From contig SFLS01000016.1 of assembly GCA_004554485.1 (NCBI GenBank), positions 1 to 28,200 of the forward strand: a stretch of 28,200 nucleotides of DNA, written 5' to 3'. The notes below the pieces were generated by a model. It searched no databases, had not been told where the DNA came from, and saw only the letters and a list, made by a program, of their open reading frames with translations. Of the stretch, positions 21,200 to 28,200 are shown piece by piece. Positions within the stretch are counted from its first letter, which is position 1. Each line of letters opens with the position of its first letter. The translations under genes were made by a program, and so were the position numbers. Origin of the DNA: Oscillospiraceae bacterium (GTDB lineage: Bacteria; Bacillota; Clostridia; Oscillospirales; Ruminococcaceae).

Positions 21200-21910
21200 A
21201 TGGAACGGCTGGACAAGCTGCTGGCATCGCAGGGGATGCTCTCCCGCCGGGAGGTGCGGGAACTTATCGCCGCGGGCCGGGTGACGGTGGAAGGCGGCGT
21301 GGAAAAGCGCCCGGAGCGCAAGGTCAGCGGGCAGGAAACGATTGCTGTGGACGGGCTGCCGGTCACGGTGCAGAAAACGCTGACCCTGATGCTGCATAAG
21401 CCCCGGGGCTACGTTTCCGCCGCGCGGGATGCCCGGGATAAAACGGTGCTGGAGCTGGTGCCGCCGCAGTACCGGCGCAAGGGGCTGTTCCCGGCAGGCC
21501 GGCTGGATAAGGATACGACCGGTCTGATGATCCTGACCGACGACGGGGCGCTGGCGCACGAGATTCTCGCGCCGAAAAGGCACGTCCCCAAGCGGTACCG
21601 GGTCACGGTGGATCTTCCGCTGACCGAAGAAATGGTGACCCGCTTTGCCGAGGGCATCGCGCTGAAGGACGGAATGTGCCGGCCGGCCCGGCTCGAGATC
21701 CTTTCGGAGCACACCGGTATCGTCACGCTGCAGGAGGGCCGGTACCACCAGATCAAGCGGATGTTTGGCTGCTGCGGCGTGGCGGTCACGGCGCTGCACC
21801 GCCTTTCCATGGGGGCGCTGGCGCTGGATGAGGCGCTGGCGCCGGGGGAATGCCGTCCCATCACCGCCGAGGAACAGGCCCTGCTGCGGCAGCAGCGGGT
21901 TCCGGAATAA
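21200..21910 (+). CDS. RsuA/RluB-family pseudouridine synthase
   Basis: The 236-residue enzyme isomerises a uridine in rRNA to pseudouridine. An S4 RNA-binding domain occupies residues 1-48 (MERLDKLLASQGMLSRREVRELIAAGRVTV). The catalytic domain has AGRLDKDTTGLMILT with catalytic D103, then KRYRVTVD and the YHQIKRMFG motif typical of the RsuA branch. Whether the target is 16S (RsuA-like) or 23S (RluB/E/F-like) cannot be decided here. AGGAAAGGGGGC precedes ATG 21200. It has its own promoter and terminator. Confidence 0.93.
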   Translation: MERLDKLLASQGMLSRREVRELIAAGRVTVEGGVEKRPERKVSGQETIAVDGLPVTVQKTLTLMLHKPRGYVSAARDARDKTVLELVPPQYRRKGLFPAGRLDKDTTGLMILTDDGALAHEILAPKRHVPKRYRVTVDLPLTEEMVTRFAEGIALKDGMCRPARLEILSEHTGIVTLQEGRYHQIKRMFGCCGVAVTALHRLSMGALALDEALAPGECRPITAEEQALLRQQRVPE

Positions 21911-21913
21911 AAC

Positions 21914-21966
21914 GCGGCGGCGGGCAGCTTTTTCCCACAGCGGAAAGGGCTGCCGCATTTTTTGGC
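21914..21966 (+). terminator. Terminator of the pseudouridine synthase
   Basis: GCGG(G)CAGC pairs with GCTGCCGC (one bulge) and the stem continues through TTTCC/GGAAA; it ends in ATTTTTT (21958-21964). Confidence 0.75.
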
Positions 21967-22242
21967 AAGTTTCACCAAGGATGCCGCAATCCTCAAAGAA
22001 TCATCACCGGGGGGACACGGAAAATTCATATTTTTATGGTAAATTGGATATACGGTATGGGATTTGCCGGAAGCTCCTTTGTGCAAAATGATGGAAATGT
22101 TTTCCCCCATTTTGCGCCAAAAACCGCCGGGGTCCCCTACATCTTGGGTCTGGAGTGCTCGAATTGACAAGAAACTACCCCACGAAATGATGATATTCAC
22201 CAAAGAAATTGCAGGACATTCCAAGGAAAAGCCAAAAAACTG

Positions 22243-22271
22243 TTGCATTTGCACAAAATATTAGGTAAAAT
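22243..22271 (+). promoter_or_regulatory. Sigma-A promoter of the regulator-ftsEX cluster
   Basis: TTGCAT (22243-22248) and TAAAAT (22266-22271) are 17 bases apart. The leader runs about 58 bases and holds a small hairpin (ATCAC near 22285, GTGAT near 22306). The gene-free interval 21967-22240 before it shows a lone TTGACA (22164-22169) without a matching -10; I see nothing else. Confidence 0.7.
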
Positions 22272-22335
22272 AAAAGTGTTCATTCATCACAGCCTATGTG
22301 TGACAGTGATTATTTAAAAGTAGAGGGGTAGTTTT

Positions 22336-23421
22336 ATGTCAAACCGATTGTTCCAGGGACTGGTCTATCAGATGCGGGACACCATTGACCGTATGATCGG
22401 CGTGATCGACGAAAGCGCCACCATCATTGCCTGCAGCGACCTGACCAAGATCGGCGAGCCGAACGACTTTTTGGCGGTCGACCTTGGGGAAAACAGCGAA
22501 CTGTTTGTGCGCGATGGCATCACCTACAAACCCTTTGGCTCCAAGATGAAATCTGAATACGCGGTGTTCGTTTCCGGCGCCGATGATCTGGCCGCCAAGA
22601 TGTGCGGGGTGCTCAGCATCTCTCTCTCCAGCATCAAGCAGTACTACGATGAAAAATATGACCGCGGCAATTTTATCAAGAATATTATTCTGGATAATAT
22701 TCTGCCCGGCGATATTTTTGCCAAGGCGCGGGAGCTGCACTTCTCCTCCGATGTCAGCCGTGCGGTACTGCTGGTACGGGTACAGGCCAACAGCAGCGTT
22801 TCCGCCTTTGATGTTGTGCAGAATCTCTTCCCCGACAAACAGAAGGATTTTGTGTTCAATATCAGCGAAACGGATATCGTGCTGGTCAAGGAAGTCAAAG
22901 CCGGCGTGGACGGCAAGGACCTGGAAAAGCTGGCCCGTTCCATCGTGGATACGCTGGGCGGAGAGTTTTACACCAAGGCGCAGGTCGGCATCGGCAGCGT
23001 GATCACCGGCATCAAGGATCTGGCCCGCTCCTTCAGGGAAGCGCAGGCCGCGCTGGAAGTCGGCAAGGTATTTGATACCGAGCGCCTGATCGTCAGCTAC
23101 GATAATCTGGGTATCGCCCGTATTATCTACCAGCTGCCCACTACCCTGTGCGAGCAGTATCTGCGGGAAGTGTTCAAAAAAGGCTCTATCGAAAGCCTGG
23201 ACCACGAAACGCTGTTTACCATCCAGAAGTTTTTCGAAAACAACCTGAACGTATCCGAAACCAGCCGCAAGCTGTTTGTCCACCGCAATACGCTGGTGTA
23301 CCGTCTGGAAAAGATCAAAAAGCTGACCGGCCTGGATTTGCGGGAGTTCGACCACGCCATTATCTTCAAAGTGGCGCTGATGGTAAAGAAGTATCTGACC
23401 GCTAACCCCGTAAAGTACTGA
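22336..23421 (+). CDS. CdaR/PucR-type transcriptional regulator
   Basis: The 361-residue protein has an N-terminal sensory part (about 1-130), a middle GGDEF-like domain of the CdaR kind (about 130-255, with AQVGIGSVITGIKDLARSFREAQAAL near 216-241), and a C-terminal PucR helix-turn-helix (about 295-355) with NLNVSETSRKLFVHRNTLVYRLEKI. Such proteins usually sense small metabolites; the ligand is unknown. GAGGGG precedes ATG 22336. It lies 55 bases before ftsE and may be co-transcribed with it, although a TATAAT at 23454-23459 could give ftsE a promoter of its own. Confidence 0.88.
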   Translation: MSNRLFQGLVYQMRDTIDRMIGVIDESATIIACSDLTKIGEPNDFLAVDLGENSELFVRDGITYKPFGSKMKSEYAVFVSGADDLAAKMCGVLSISLSSIKQYYDEKYDRGNFIKNIILDNILPGDIFAKARELHFSSDVSRAVLLVRVQANSSVSAFDVVQNLFPDKQKDFVFNISETDIVLVKEVKAGVDGKDLEKLARSIVDTLGGEFYTKAQVGIGSVITGIKDLARSFREAQAALEVGKVFDTERLIVSYDNLGIARIIYQLPTTLCEQYLREVFKKGSIESLDHETLFTIQKFFENNLNVSETSRKLFVHRNTLVYRLEKIKKLTGLDLREFDHAIIFKVALMVKKYLTANPVKY

Positions 23422-23476
23422 TCGCGACATCTGGAGGATTCGACCCAATATCCTATAATGCGAGGTGGTGAATCCC

Positions 23477-24154
23477 TTGATCGATCTGCAAGGAGTTACC
23501 AAAACCTATCCCAGCGGCGTCTGTGCGCTGGATGGGATAGACCTACATATTGAAAAAGGCGAATTCGTCTTTGTGGTAGGGCATTCCGGTGCCGGCAAAA
23601 GCACCCTTATCAAGATGCTGCTGCGGGAGGAAGTTCCCAACGCGGGGGAGGTGACGGTCAACGGCCGGGACCTGATCCGCATGAAGCAGCGGGAGATCCC
23701 CTATTTCCGGCGGACCATCGGTGTGGTGTTCCAGGATTTCAGACTGATCCCCACCATGACGGTCTTTGATAACGTGGCGTTTGCCCTGCAGGTCACCGGC
23801 GTGCCCAGGCGGTTCATCCGCCGGCGGGTGCCGTATATCCTTAACCTGCTGGGGCTGGATGAGAAATACAAGCACTACCCTCCGGAGCTTTCCGGCGGCG
23901 AGCAGCAGCGTGTAGCGCTGGCCCGCGCCCTGGTAAACAACCCGGACCTGCTCATCGCGGATGAGCCGACCGGCAATATCGACCCGGAACTTTCCTACGA
24001 GATCGTCGAGCTGCTCGACGAGATCAACAAGACCGGCACCACCATCCTGATGGTGACCCACGAGCACGAGCTGGTCAACCGGTTCCACCACCGCACCGTC
24101 GCGCTGGAAAAAGGGCGCATCATCCGGGATTCGGGAGGTGTCGGCCGTGTTTAA
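23477..24154 (+). CDS. ftsE: Cell-division ABC transporter ATPase FtsE
   Basis: FtsE is the ATPase of FtsEX, which uses ATP hydrolysis to switch on a cell-wall hydrolase outside the membrane. The 225-residue protein shows Walker A GHSGAGKST (35-43), signature LSGGEQQR (138-145), Walker B LLIADEP (D162, E163) and the switch histidine in MVTHEHEL. TTG 23477 is chosen because AGGTGG (23463-23468) lies 8 bases upstream and the product then begins MIDLQGVTKTYPSG, as FtsE proteins do; upstream GTG codons at 23465 and 23468 fall within the ribosome site. It overlaps ftsX. Confidence 0.94.
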   Translation: MIDLQGVTKTYPSGVCALDGIDLHIEKGEFVFVVGHSGAGKSTLIKMLLREEVPNAGEVTVNGRDLIRMKQREIPYFRRTIGVVFQDFRLIPTMTVFDNVAFALQVTGVPRRFIRRRVPYILNLLGLDEKYKHYPPELSGGEQQRVALARALVNNPDLLIADEPTGNIDPELSYEIVELLDEINKTGTTILMVTHEHELVNRFHHRTVALEKGRIIRDSGGVGRV

Positions 24155-25058
24155 AAATTCCTTTGGCTATCTGGTCCGGGAGGGCCTGCGCAATATCCGT
24201 GCCAACCGGCAGATGTCGGTGGCTTCCATCGGCGTGCTGATCGCCTGCATGGTGCTGATCGGCGGCGCGCTGATGCTTTCCTTGAATATCAATTCCCTGA
24301 TGGGGTATGTCGAAAGCTTTAACGAGGTGGTGGTCTGGGTCGAAGACGATCTGGGCAGCGTCGGCACCGATATGCTGCGGGATACCATTCAGGATATGCC
24401 CAATATCGCCTCCTGGCAGTATGTCAGCAAGGAGGACGCCCTGAACGAGCTGAGCGAAACGCTGGGCAGCCAGAGCTTCCTGGAGGGTTTTGAGCAGTAC
24501 GCGGAAGAAAACCCGCTGCCGGCCTCCTTCCGCCTGAAGGTGGACAGCCTGGAAAACCTGCCGGCGACGGTCGCGGCGCTGGGGGAACTTCCCGGCGTGG
24601 AAAGCGTGGAATCCTCCAATGAGGTAGCCACTACGCTGATGGGCATCAAAACGGCCATTCATGTAGCGGGCCTTGTGATCGCGTCTATTCTTATGGTGGT
24701 CTCGGTCATCATCATTGCCAATACCGTCCGCGTCACCATCTTCAACCGCCGCCGGGAGATCAGCATCATGAAGTATGTGGGCGCCACCAATGCCTTTATC
24801 CGCTTCCCCTTTATGGTGGAAAGCACGGTGATCGGCCTCATTTCCGCGGTAGCGGCGTTTGGCCTGCTGTGGCTCGGCACCCACTTTATGTATCGGTGGG
24901 TGGGGCAGTCGGCCAGCGGCTGGCTGCAGCTTGCCTATCAAAGCCTGATCCCCTTTGCCTCCATCGCACCGCAGATGCTGCTGGGCTTTGTGGTAGCCGG
25001 CGTGCTGTTCGGTGTGGTAGGCAGCTTTATCTTCGTCGGGAAATACCTTCGGGTATAA
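24147..25058 (+). CDS. ftsX: Cell-division protein FtsX
   Basis: FtsX is the membrane partner of FtsE and passes the signal to the extracytoplasmic hydrolase. The 303-residue protein has a first helix at about 24-46, a large extracytoplasmic loop of about 125 residues, then three helices (AGLVIASILMVVSVIIIANTV, a VIGLISAVAAFGLLWLG helix, and a C-terminal LLGFVVAGVLFGVVGSFIFV), the classic FtsX layout. GTG 24147 is preferred over GTG 24138 because GGGAGG (24134-24139) lies 7 bases before it. The 8-base overlap with ftsE indicates translational coupling. Confidence 0.94.
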   Translation: MFKNSFGYLVREGLRNIRANRQMSVASIGVLIACMVLIGGALMLSLNINSLMGYVESFNEVVVWVEDDLGSVGTDMLRDTIQDMPNIASWQYVSKEDALNELSETLGSQSFLEGFEQYAEENPLPASFRLKVDSLENLPATVAALGELPGVESVESSNEVATTLMGIKTAIHVAGLVIASILMVVSVIIIANTVRVTIFNRRREISIMKYVGATNAFIRFPFMVESTVIGLISAVAAFGLLWLGTHFMYRWVGQSASGWLQLAYQSLIPFASIAPQMLLGFVVAGVLFGVVGSFIFVGKYLRV

Positions 25059-25129
25059 ACGATATTTTCCCTATTCAACAGCCTGAAGTTTGACAGAAGA
25101 AAAATGCAAACGGAAAGGACAAGCAAACC

Positions 25130-26299
25130 ATGAACAGCAAAATGACAAAGCGTTGGCTTTCGGTACTGGTATGCTGCGCGGTGCTGATAGTATCCGCCCC
25201 CATTACCAGCTATGCCGACAGCACGCTGGATCACCTGAACGACCAGTACGAGCAGCTGGAAAACCAGCAGCAGGCCATCAAGGATAAGCTTTCCGCCACC
25301 AAGACCGAAAAGGAAAAGCAGGAAGCCATCCGCAGCAGCCTCACCAGCCAGATCACCACCACCCAGCAGCAGATCACCCTGCTGGATAACAAGATCAACT
25401 ATCTGCAGAACGATATTGCCGAAAAGGAGCAGAAGATCGAGGAACTGAGCGCCGAGGTGCTGGAACAGCAGGATCTTTTTATGAAGCGCATCCGCTCCAT
25501 CTACAAGAGCAGCGTCGGCACCAGCATGCTGGGGATGGTCTTCGGGGTGGATTCATTGGGCAGCTATCTCAGCTACGGTAAATACCTCAGCCGCATTTCG
25601 GAGCATGACAGCACCCTGCTGCAGACGCTGGCGGATAATATTGCCGAACTCAGGGAACTGCAGCAGCAGATGCAGGTCGAAAAGGAGGACCTGGCGGATA
25701 CCAAGGTCACAGCCGAAAGCAAGAAGGCCAGCCTGACCAGTCAGAAGACCGAAGTGGAAAGCACGCTGCAGGATATCAAAAAGATGGAGCAGGAGTATCT
25801 GGCGGACCAGGCGGCCATCCAGAAGGAGATGCAGCAGATCCAGGCGGATATCGACGCCATCTACGCGGCGGCGGCCGGCAGCGGCAGCCAGGTGGATTAC
25901 AGTACCACCGGGTTTATCTATCCCATCAAGGGCTATACTTACATCAGCAGCTACTACGGCTGGCGGTTTAATAATACCGATTACCATACCGGGGTCGATT
26001 TCCCCGCCCCTGCCAATACGCCTATTCGGGCTTCGGCCTCCGGCACCGTGATCTATGTGCGGACCGGCGCCGGCTACGGGCGCAACTGGGGCTACGGCAA
26101 CTACCTTATTGTGGATCACGGCGGTGGTTTTTCCACCTTGTACGCCCACTGCACCTCCATTCCCGTCAGTGTGGGGGATACCGTCACCAAGGGGCAGACC
26201 ATCGCCTATGTGGGGACCACCGGCTGGTCCACCGGCTATCATCTGCATTTTGAGATCCGCCGCAACGGCGCCCACACCAATCCGCTCAACTATCTGTAA
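25130..26299 (+). CDS. M23 (LytM) peptidoglycan hydrolase with coiled coil
   Basis: This is the likely effector of FtsEX, playing the part of EnvC, PcsB or CwlO. The 389-residue protein has a signal peptide (1-30, cleavage near SYAD), a long coiled coil (about 32-240, rich in Gln, Glu and Lys), and a C-terminal M23 endopeptidase domain (about 255-389). All active-site residues are present: zinc ligands H286 and D290 (HTGVD) and H373, with H340 (YAHC) and H371 (HLHFE). It should therefore be an active metallopeptidase, unlike EnvC. GGAAAGGAC precedes ATG 25130. Confidence 0.94.
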   Translation: MNSKMTKRWLSVLVCCAVLIVSAPITSYADSTLDHLNDQYEQLENQQQAIKDKLSATKTEKEKQEAIRSSLTSQITTTQQQITLLDNKINYLQNDIAEKEQKIEELSAEVLEQQDLFMKRIRSIYKSSVGTSMLGMVFGVDSLGSYLSYGKYLSRISEHDSTLLQTLADNIAELRELQQQMQVEKEDLADTKVTAESKKASLTSQKTEVESTLQDIKKMEQEYLADQAAIQKEMQQIQADIDAIYAAAAGSGSQVDYSTTGFIYPIKGYTYISSYYGWRFNNTDYHTGVDFPAPANTPIRASASGTVIYVRTGAGYGRNWGYGNYLIVDHGGGFSTLYAHCTSIPVSVGDTVTKGQTIAYVGTTGWSTGYHLHFEIRRNGAHTNPLNYL

Positions 26300-26336
26300 G
26301 TTGTAAATAAGCGATACGACAGGAGCAGCACACAGC

Positions 26337-27536
26337 ATGAACAAGAAGATTTCGCTCGGCGCGGCCATCGCCTACATGGCCATTGTGGCGGCTGTCGCCT
26401 TTTCCCTTACGATGATCTATTCCATGAACCTCTTTAATGTCAAAATGACCGGCATTACCGAGCGGGAAAAGATGTACAGCTCGCTGCATGAGGTCGACCT
26501 CTACGTTAGGGAAAACTACTACGGCGCCATTGATGAAGCGGCGCTGCAGGAGGCGATCGCCCGCGGCTATATCGACGGCCTGGAGGATGCCAATGCGCGC
26601 TATTTTACCGCGGAGGAGTATGAGGCCTACACCCAGTCCACCGGCGGAAAATACATCGGCGTGGGCCTGGTTACCGAACCGGATGCCTCCGGCTATCTGC
26701 TGGTGCGGGAGGTCTATCCCGATTCCCCCGCACAGATGGCGGGCATCAAGGCCGGCGCGCTGATTACCGGCGTGGACGGCACCCGTGCCACCAGCGCCAA
26801 TTACGAAAGACTCTCGGCAAAGCTGCGAGGGGAAGCGGGCGCCAAGGTCTCGCTGACCATCCAGCAGGACAGTCAGGAGAACAATTACGAGCTGACGCTG
26901 CGTGTTATTGATGTTCCCACCGTAAAAAGCGCCGCGGTCAATGATGAGATTGCCTATATCAGCTTTACCGAATTCAGCGGGACCACCGCCGACCAGTTTA
27001 CCGCCCTGCTCAACAACCTGAAAGCGCAGAACGTAAAGGGCGCGGTACTGGATCTGCGCGGGATTTCCAGCAACGAGCTGTCCTATGCGGTCAAGATGCT
27101 GGATACGCTGCTGCCTTACGGTACCATAGCCTATTCCCGCGATAAGCAGGGCAACCTGACCGCCGTAGCGGAATCGGACGCCAACGCGGTCGATCTGCCG
27201 CTGGTGGTGCTGGCCGATGAGACCACCAAAGGCACGGCCGAGCTGTTCGTTATGGCTCTGCAGGATTTCGGCCGGGTCAAGGTGGTTGGCAGCAAAACCG
27301 CCGGGGATGGAAATATCTGCGAGATCTTCAAGCTGACGGGCGGCGCCGCCATTCAGGTCACGACGGCACAGTATGCCGGTCCCAAGCAGAACACCTTCGG
27401 CGAAACCGGCGTTGCGCCCGACTACGAGGTGGAGCTGAACGCCGAGGAAGGCAGCCGGGCCGGTATCCTGGGCAATGCGGATCTGGACGCCCCCTACAAA
27501 AAGGCGCTGGAGGTCCTTGCCGCCGCGATCAAATAA
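26337..27536 (+). CDS. S41 (CtpA/Prc-like) protease homologue with a lost catalytic site
   Basis: The 399-residue protein has an N-terminal membrane anchor (about 8-30), a helical linker, a PDZ domain (about 100-195, KYIGVGLVTE) and an S41-type core (about 200-385). In active members the nucleophile lies in SASASE, with Lys 25 residues later in FGKG. Here the corresponding stretch TTKGTAE has Gly at 299, and TAGDGN has Asp at 324, exactly 25 residues on; the assisting Gln becomes C328. The DLRxNPGG motif has decayed to DLRGISSN. The fold seems intact but catalysis should be lost. An AGGAGCAG site precedes ATG 26337; it ends the ftsEX cluster. Confidence 0.88.
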   Translation: MNKKISLGAAIAYMAIVAAVAFSLTMIYSMNLFNVKMTGITEREKMYSSLHEVDLYVRENYYGAIDEAALQEAIARGYIDGLEDANARYFTAEEYEAYTQSTGGKYIGVGLVTEPDASGYLLVREVYPDSPAQMAGIKAGALITGVDGTRATSANYERLSAKLRGEAGAKVSLTIQQDSQENNYELTLRVIDVPTVKSAAVNDEIAYISFTEFSGTTADQFTALLNNLKAQNVKGAVLDLRGISSNELSYAVKMLDTLLPYGTIAYSRDKQGNLTAVAESDANAVDLPLVVLADETTKGTAELFVMALQDFGRVKVVGSKTAGDGNICEIFKLTGGAAIQVTTAQYAGPKQNTFGETGVAPDYEVELNAEEGSRAGILGNADLDAPYKKALEVLAAAIK

Positions 27537-27546
27537 TCGCATCACA

Positions 27547-27590
27547 CAAAAATATCCGCCGGCCCCCTCTGCGGGGCCGGTGCTATTTTC
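27547..27590 (+). terminator. Terminator of the ftsEX cluster
   Basis: CCGGCCCC (27559-27566) pairs with GGGGCCGG (27573-27580), flanked by an A run (27547-27552) and TATTTT, so the stem can extend and work from both sides. Confidence 0.85.
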
Positions 27591-27640
27591 TGCCCTCTGC
27601 GCATAGGAATGGGACAGGTGGACAAGGGGGTGGAAAAACC

Positions 27641-28200
27641 ATGTTTATCACATTGGCGGTGGAGGATACCCGGGAGCCGCTGCGGTTGCGCGTCGAACGC
27701 CGCCTTAAGGGAGAAACGCTGGAGTGGCAGGAAAAAACCTGCTGCGGCAACCGCTACCGGCACGTGGTATGGCACGGCCCGGCGCAGCGGCTGCCCTGGA
27801 TGAGGCTGTCGATGCTTTGCCCCCGGCCCCGTACGCCGGTGCTGCTGCCGCCGGGGCTGCTGCCGCCGCCGGAGGTACCACTGCGGGACTACCAACCGCA
27901 GGATTTTTACGCGCGCCTGACGGTAGCGGCAACGCGGCAGTACCTGCTCTCCCGGCCGCCCTCCGGCAGGGGGCTGGTGGGGCTTATCGACCCGCAGGGC
28001 ATCGCTCCCTGGGCCTGTGCGGAGCTGGCAGACTGCTGCCGGGGGCTGAAAGTGCTCACACTGCGGCGCAGCCGCTACGCTTTGCAGGAGACCGCTCTTC
28101 GGGAGGAACAGGGGCTGCCGCTGCTGTGGGCGGAAACCACCGCCGAGCTGGCGGAATGCACCCTTTGTGTGGCGCCCTATCCCACCGGGGTGCTGACGGT
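27641..28200 (+). CDS. Unrecognised gene, 5' part (runs off the window)
   Basis: An open frame starts at ATG 27641 after an AAGGGGG ribosome site (27625-27631) and stays open for 186 codons to the window end. I do not recognise it. Residues 1-110 are rich in Arg, Pro and Leu with a CCGNRYRHVVWHG stretch. Residues 115-186 read GLVGLIDPQGIAPWACAELA and then GLKVLTLRRSRYALQ, strand-helix-strand spacing that could be a Rossmann-like fold. Third-position GC is high, as in the neighbours, which supports it as coding. Confidence 0.7.
   Translation, partial: MFITLAVEDTREPLRLRVERRLKGETLEWQEKTCCGNRYRHVVWHGPAQRLPWMRLSMLCPRPRTPVLLPPGLLPPPEVPLRDYQPQDFYARLTVAATRQYLLSRPPSGRGLVGLIDPQGIAPWACAELADCCRGLKVLTLRRSRYALQETALREEQGLPLLWAETTAELAECTLCVAPYPTGVLT

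Noticed and set aside
22064..22264. A 66-codon frame in the gap before the CdaR-like gene
   Set aside because: No ribosome site, no recognisable composition and poor codon use; the interval looks non-coding.

Overview
The window reads as chromosome of a GC-rich, endospore-forming Firmicute of the Oscillospiraceae/Ruminococcaceae type (Faecalibacterium, Gemmiger or Subdoligranulum-like). This rests on recognisable spoIIR and alpha/beta-SASP genes, strong AGGAGG ribosome sites, sigma-A promoters, single-chain glycyl-tRNA synthetase, a DUF2935 protein, a fusA2-type EF-G paralogue and an ftsE-ftsX-M23-S41 cluster. Genus is inferred from protein flavour only; no search was run. No prophage, transposase or CRISPR array is visible.

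Layout. 1-132: end of an rRNA operon (5S rRNA and its terminator). 172-1933: MFS permease and a small membrane-anchored protein. 1997-3921, minus: glyS, preceded by a frameshifted, deleted ftsH remnant that keeps its promoter. 4065-6719: OmpR-type two-component system, then spoIIR with a forespore-type promoter and a 10-codon leader ORF. 6807-8384: half-size EamA protein converging on a DUF2935 protein. 8514-8794, minus: tRNA-Pro(CGG) and tRNA-Gln(CTG), each with its own terminator. 8849-11455: unknown 165-aa gene, SASP, a membrane protein with an Ada-like zinc motif, and a DUF937 protein with a histone-H1-like tail. 11493-14280, minus: TfoX-domain protein, SpoIID/LytB-type lipoprotein, class II aldolase. 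14290-14650: gene-free tract with a cluster of DnaA-box-like nonamers. 14652-18076: small membrane protein, rlmB, and a P-type-ATPase-like pseudoenzyme. 18102-20560: EF-G paralogue. 20663-21966: DUF4830 protein and an RsuA-family pseudouridine synthase. 22243-27589: CdaR/PucR-like regulator, ftsE, ftsX, M23 hydrolase and a degenerate S41 protease, the cell-wall hydrolase control module. 27641-end: start of an unrecognised gene.

Most unusual: (1) two GC-rich elements (14979-15071 and 18102-18208) with the same four-way cloverleaf plan, a long outer stem enclosing three perfect triloop hairpins joined by about one base, one of them in the rlmB leader; (2) an eight-helix P-type ATPase homologue in which DKTGT reads DTDGV, the HAD-phosphatase form; (3) an S41 protease homologue in the ftsEX cluster lacking Ser, Lys and Gln of the catalytic site; (4) a DnaA-box-like cluster far from any dnaA gene.
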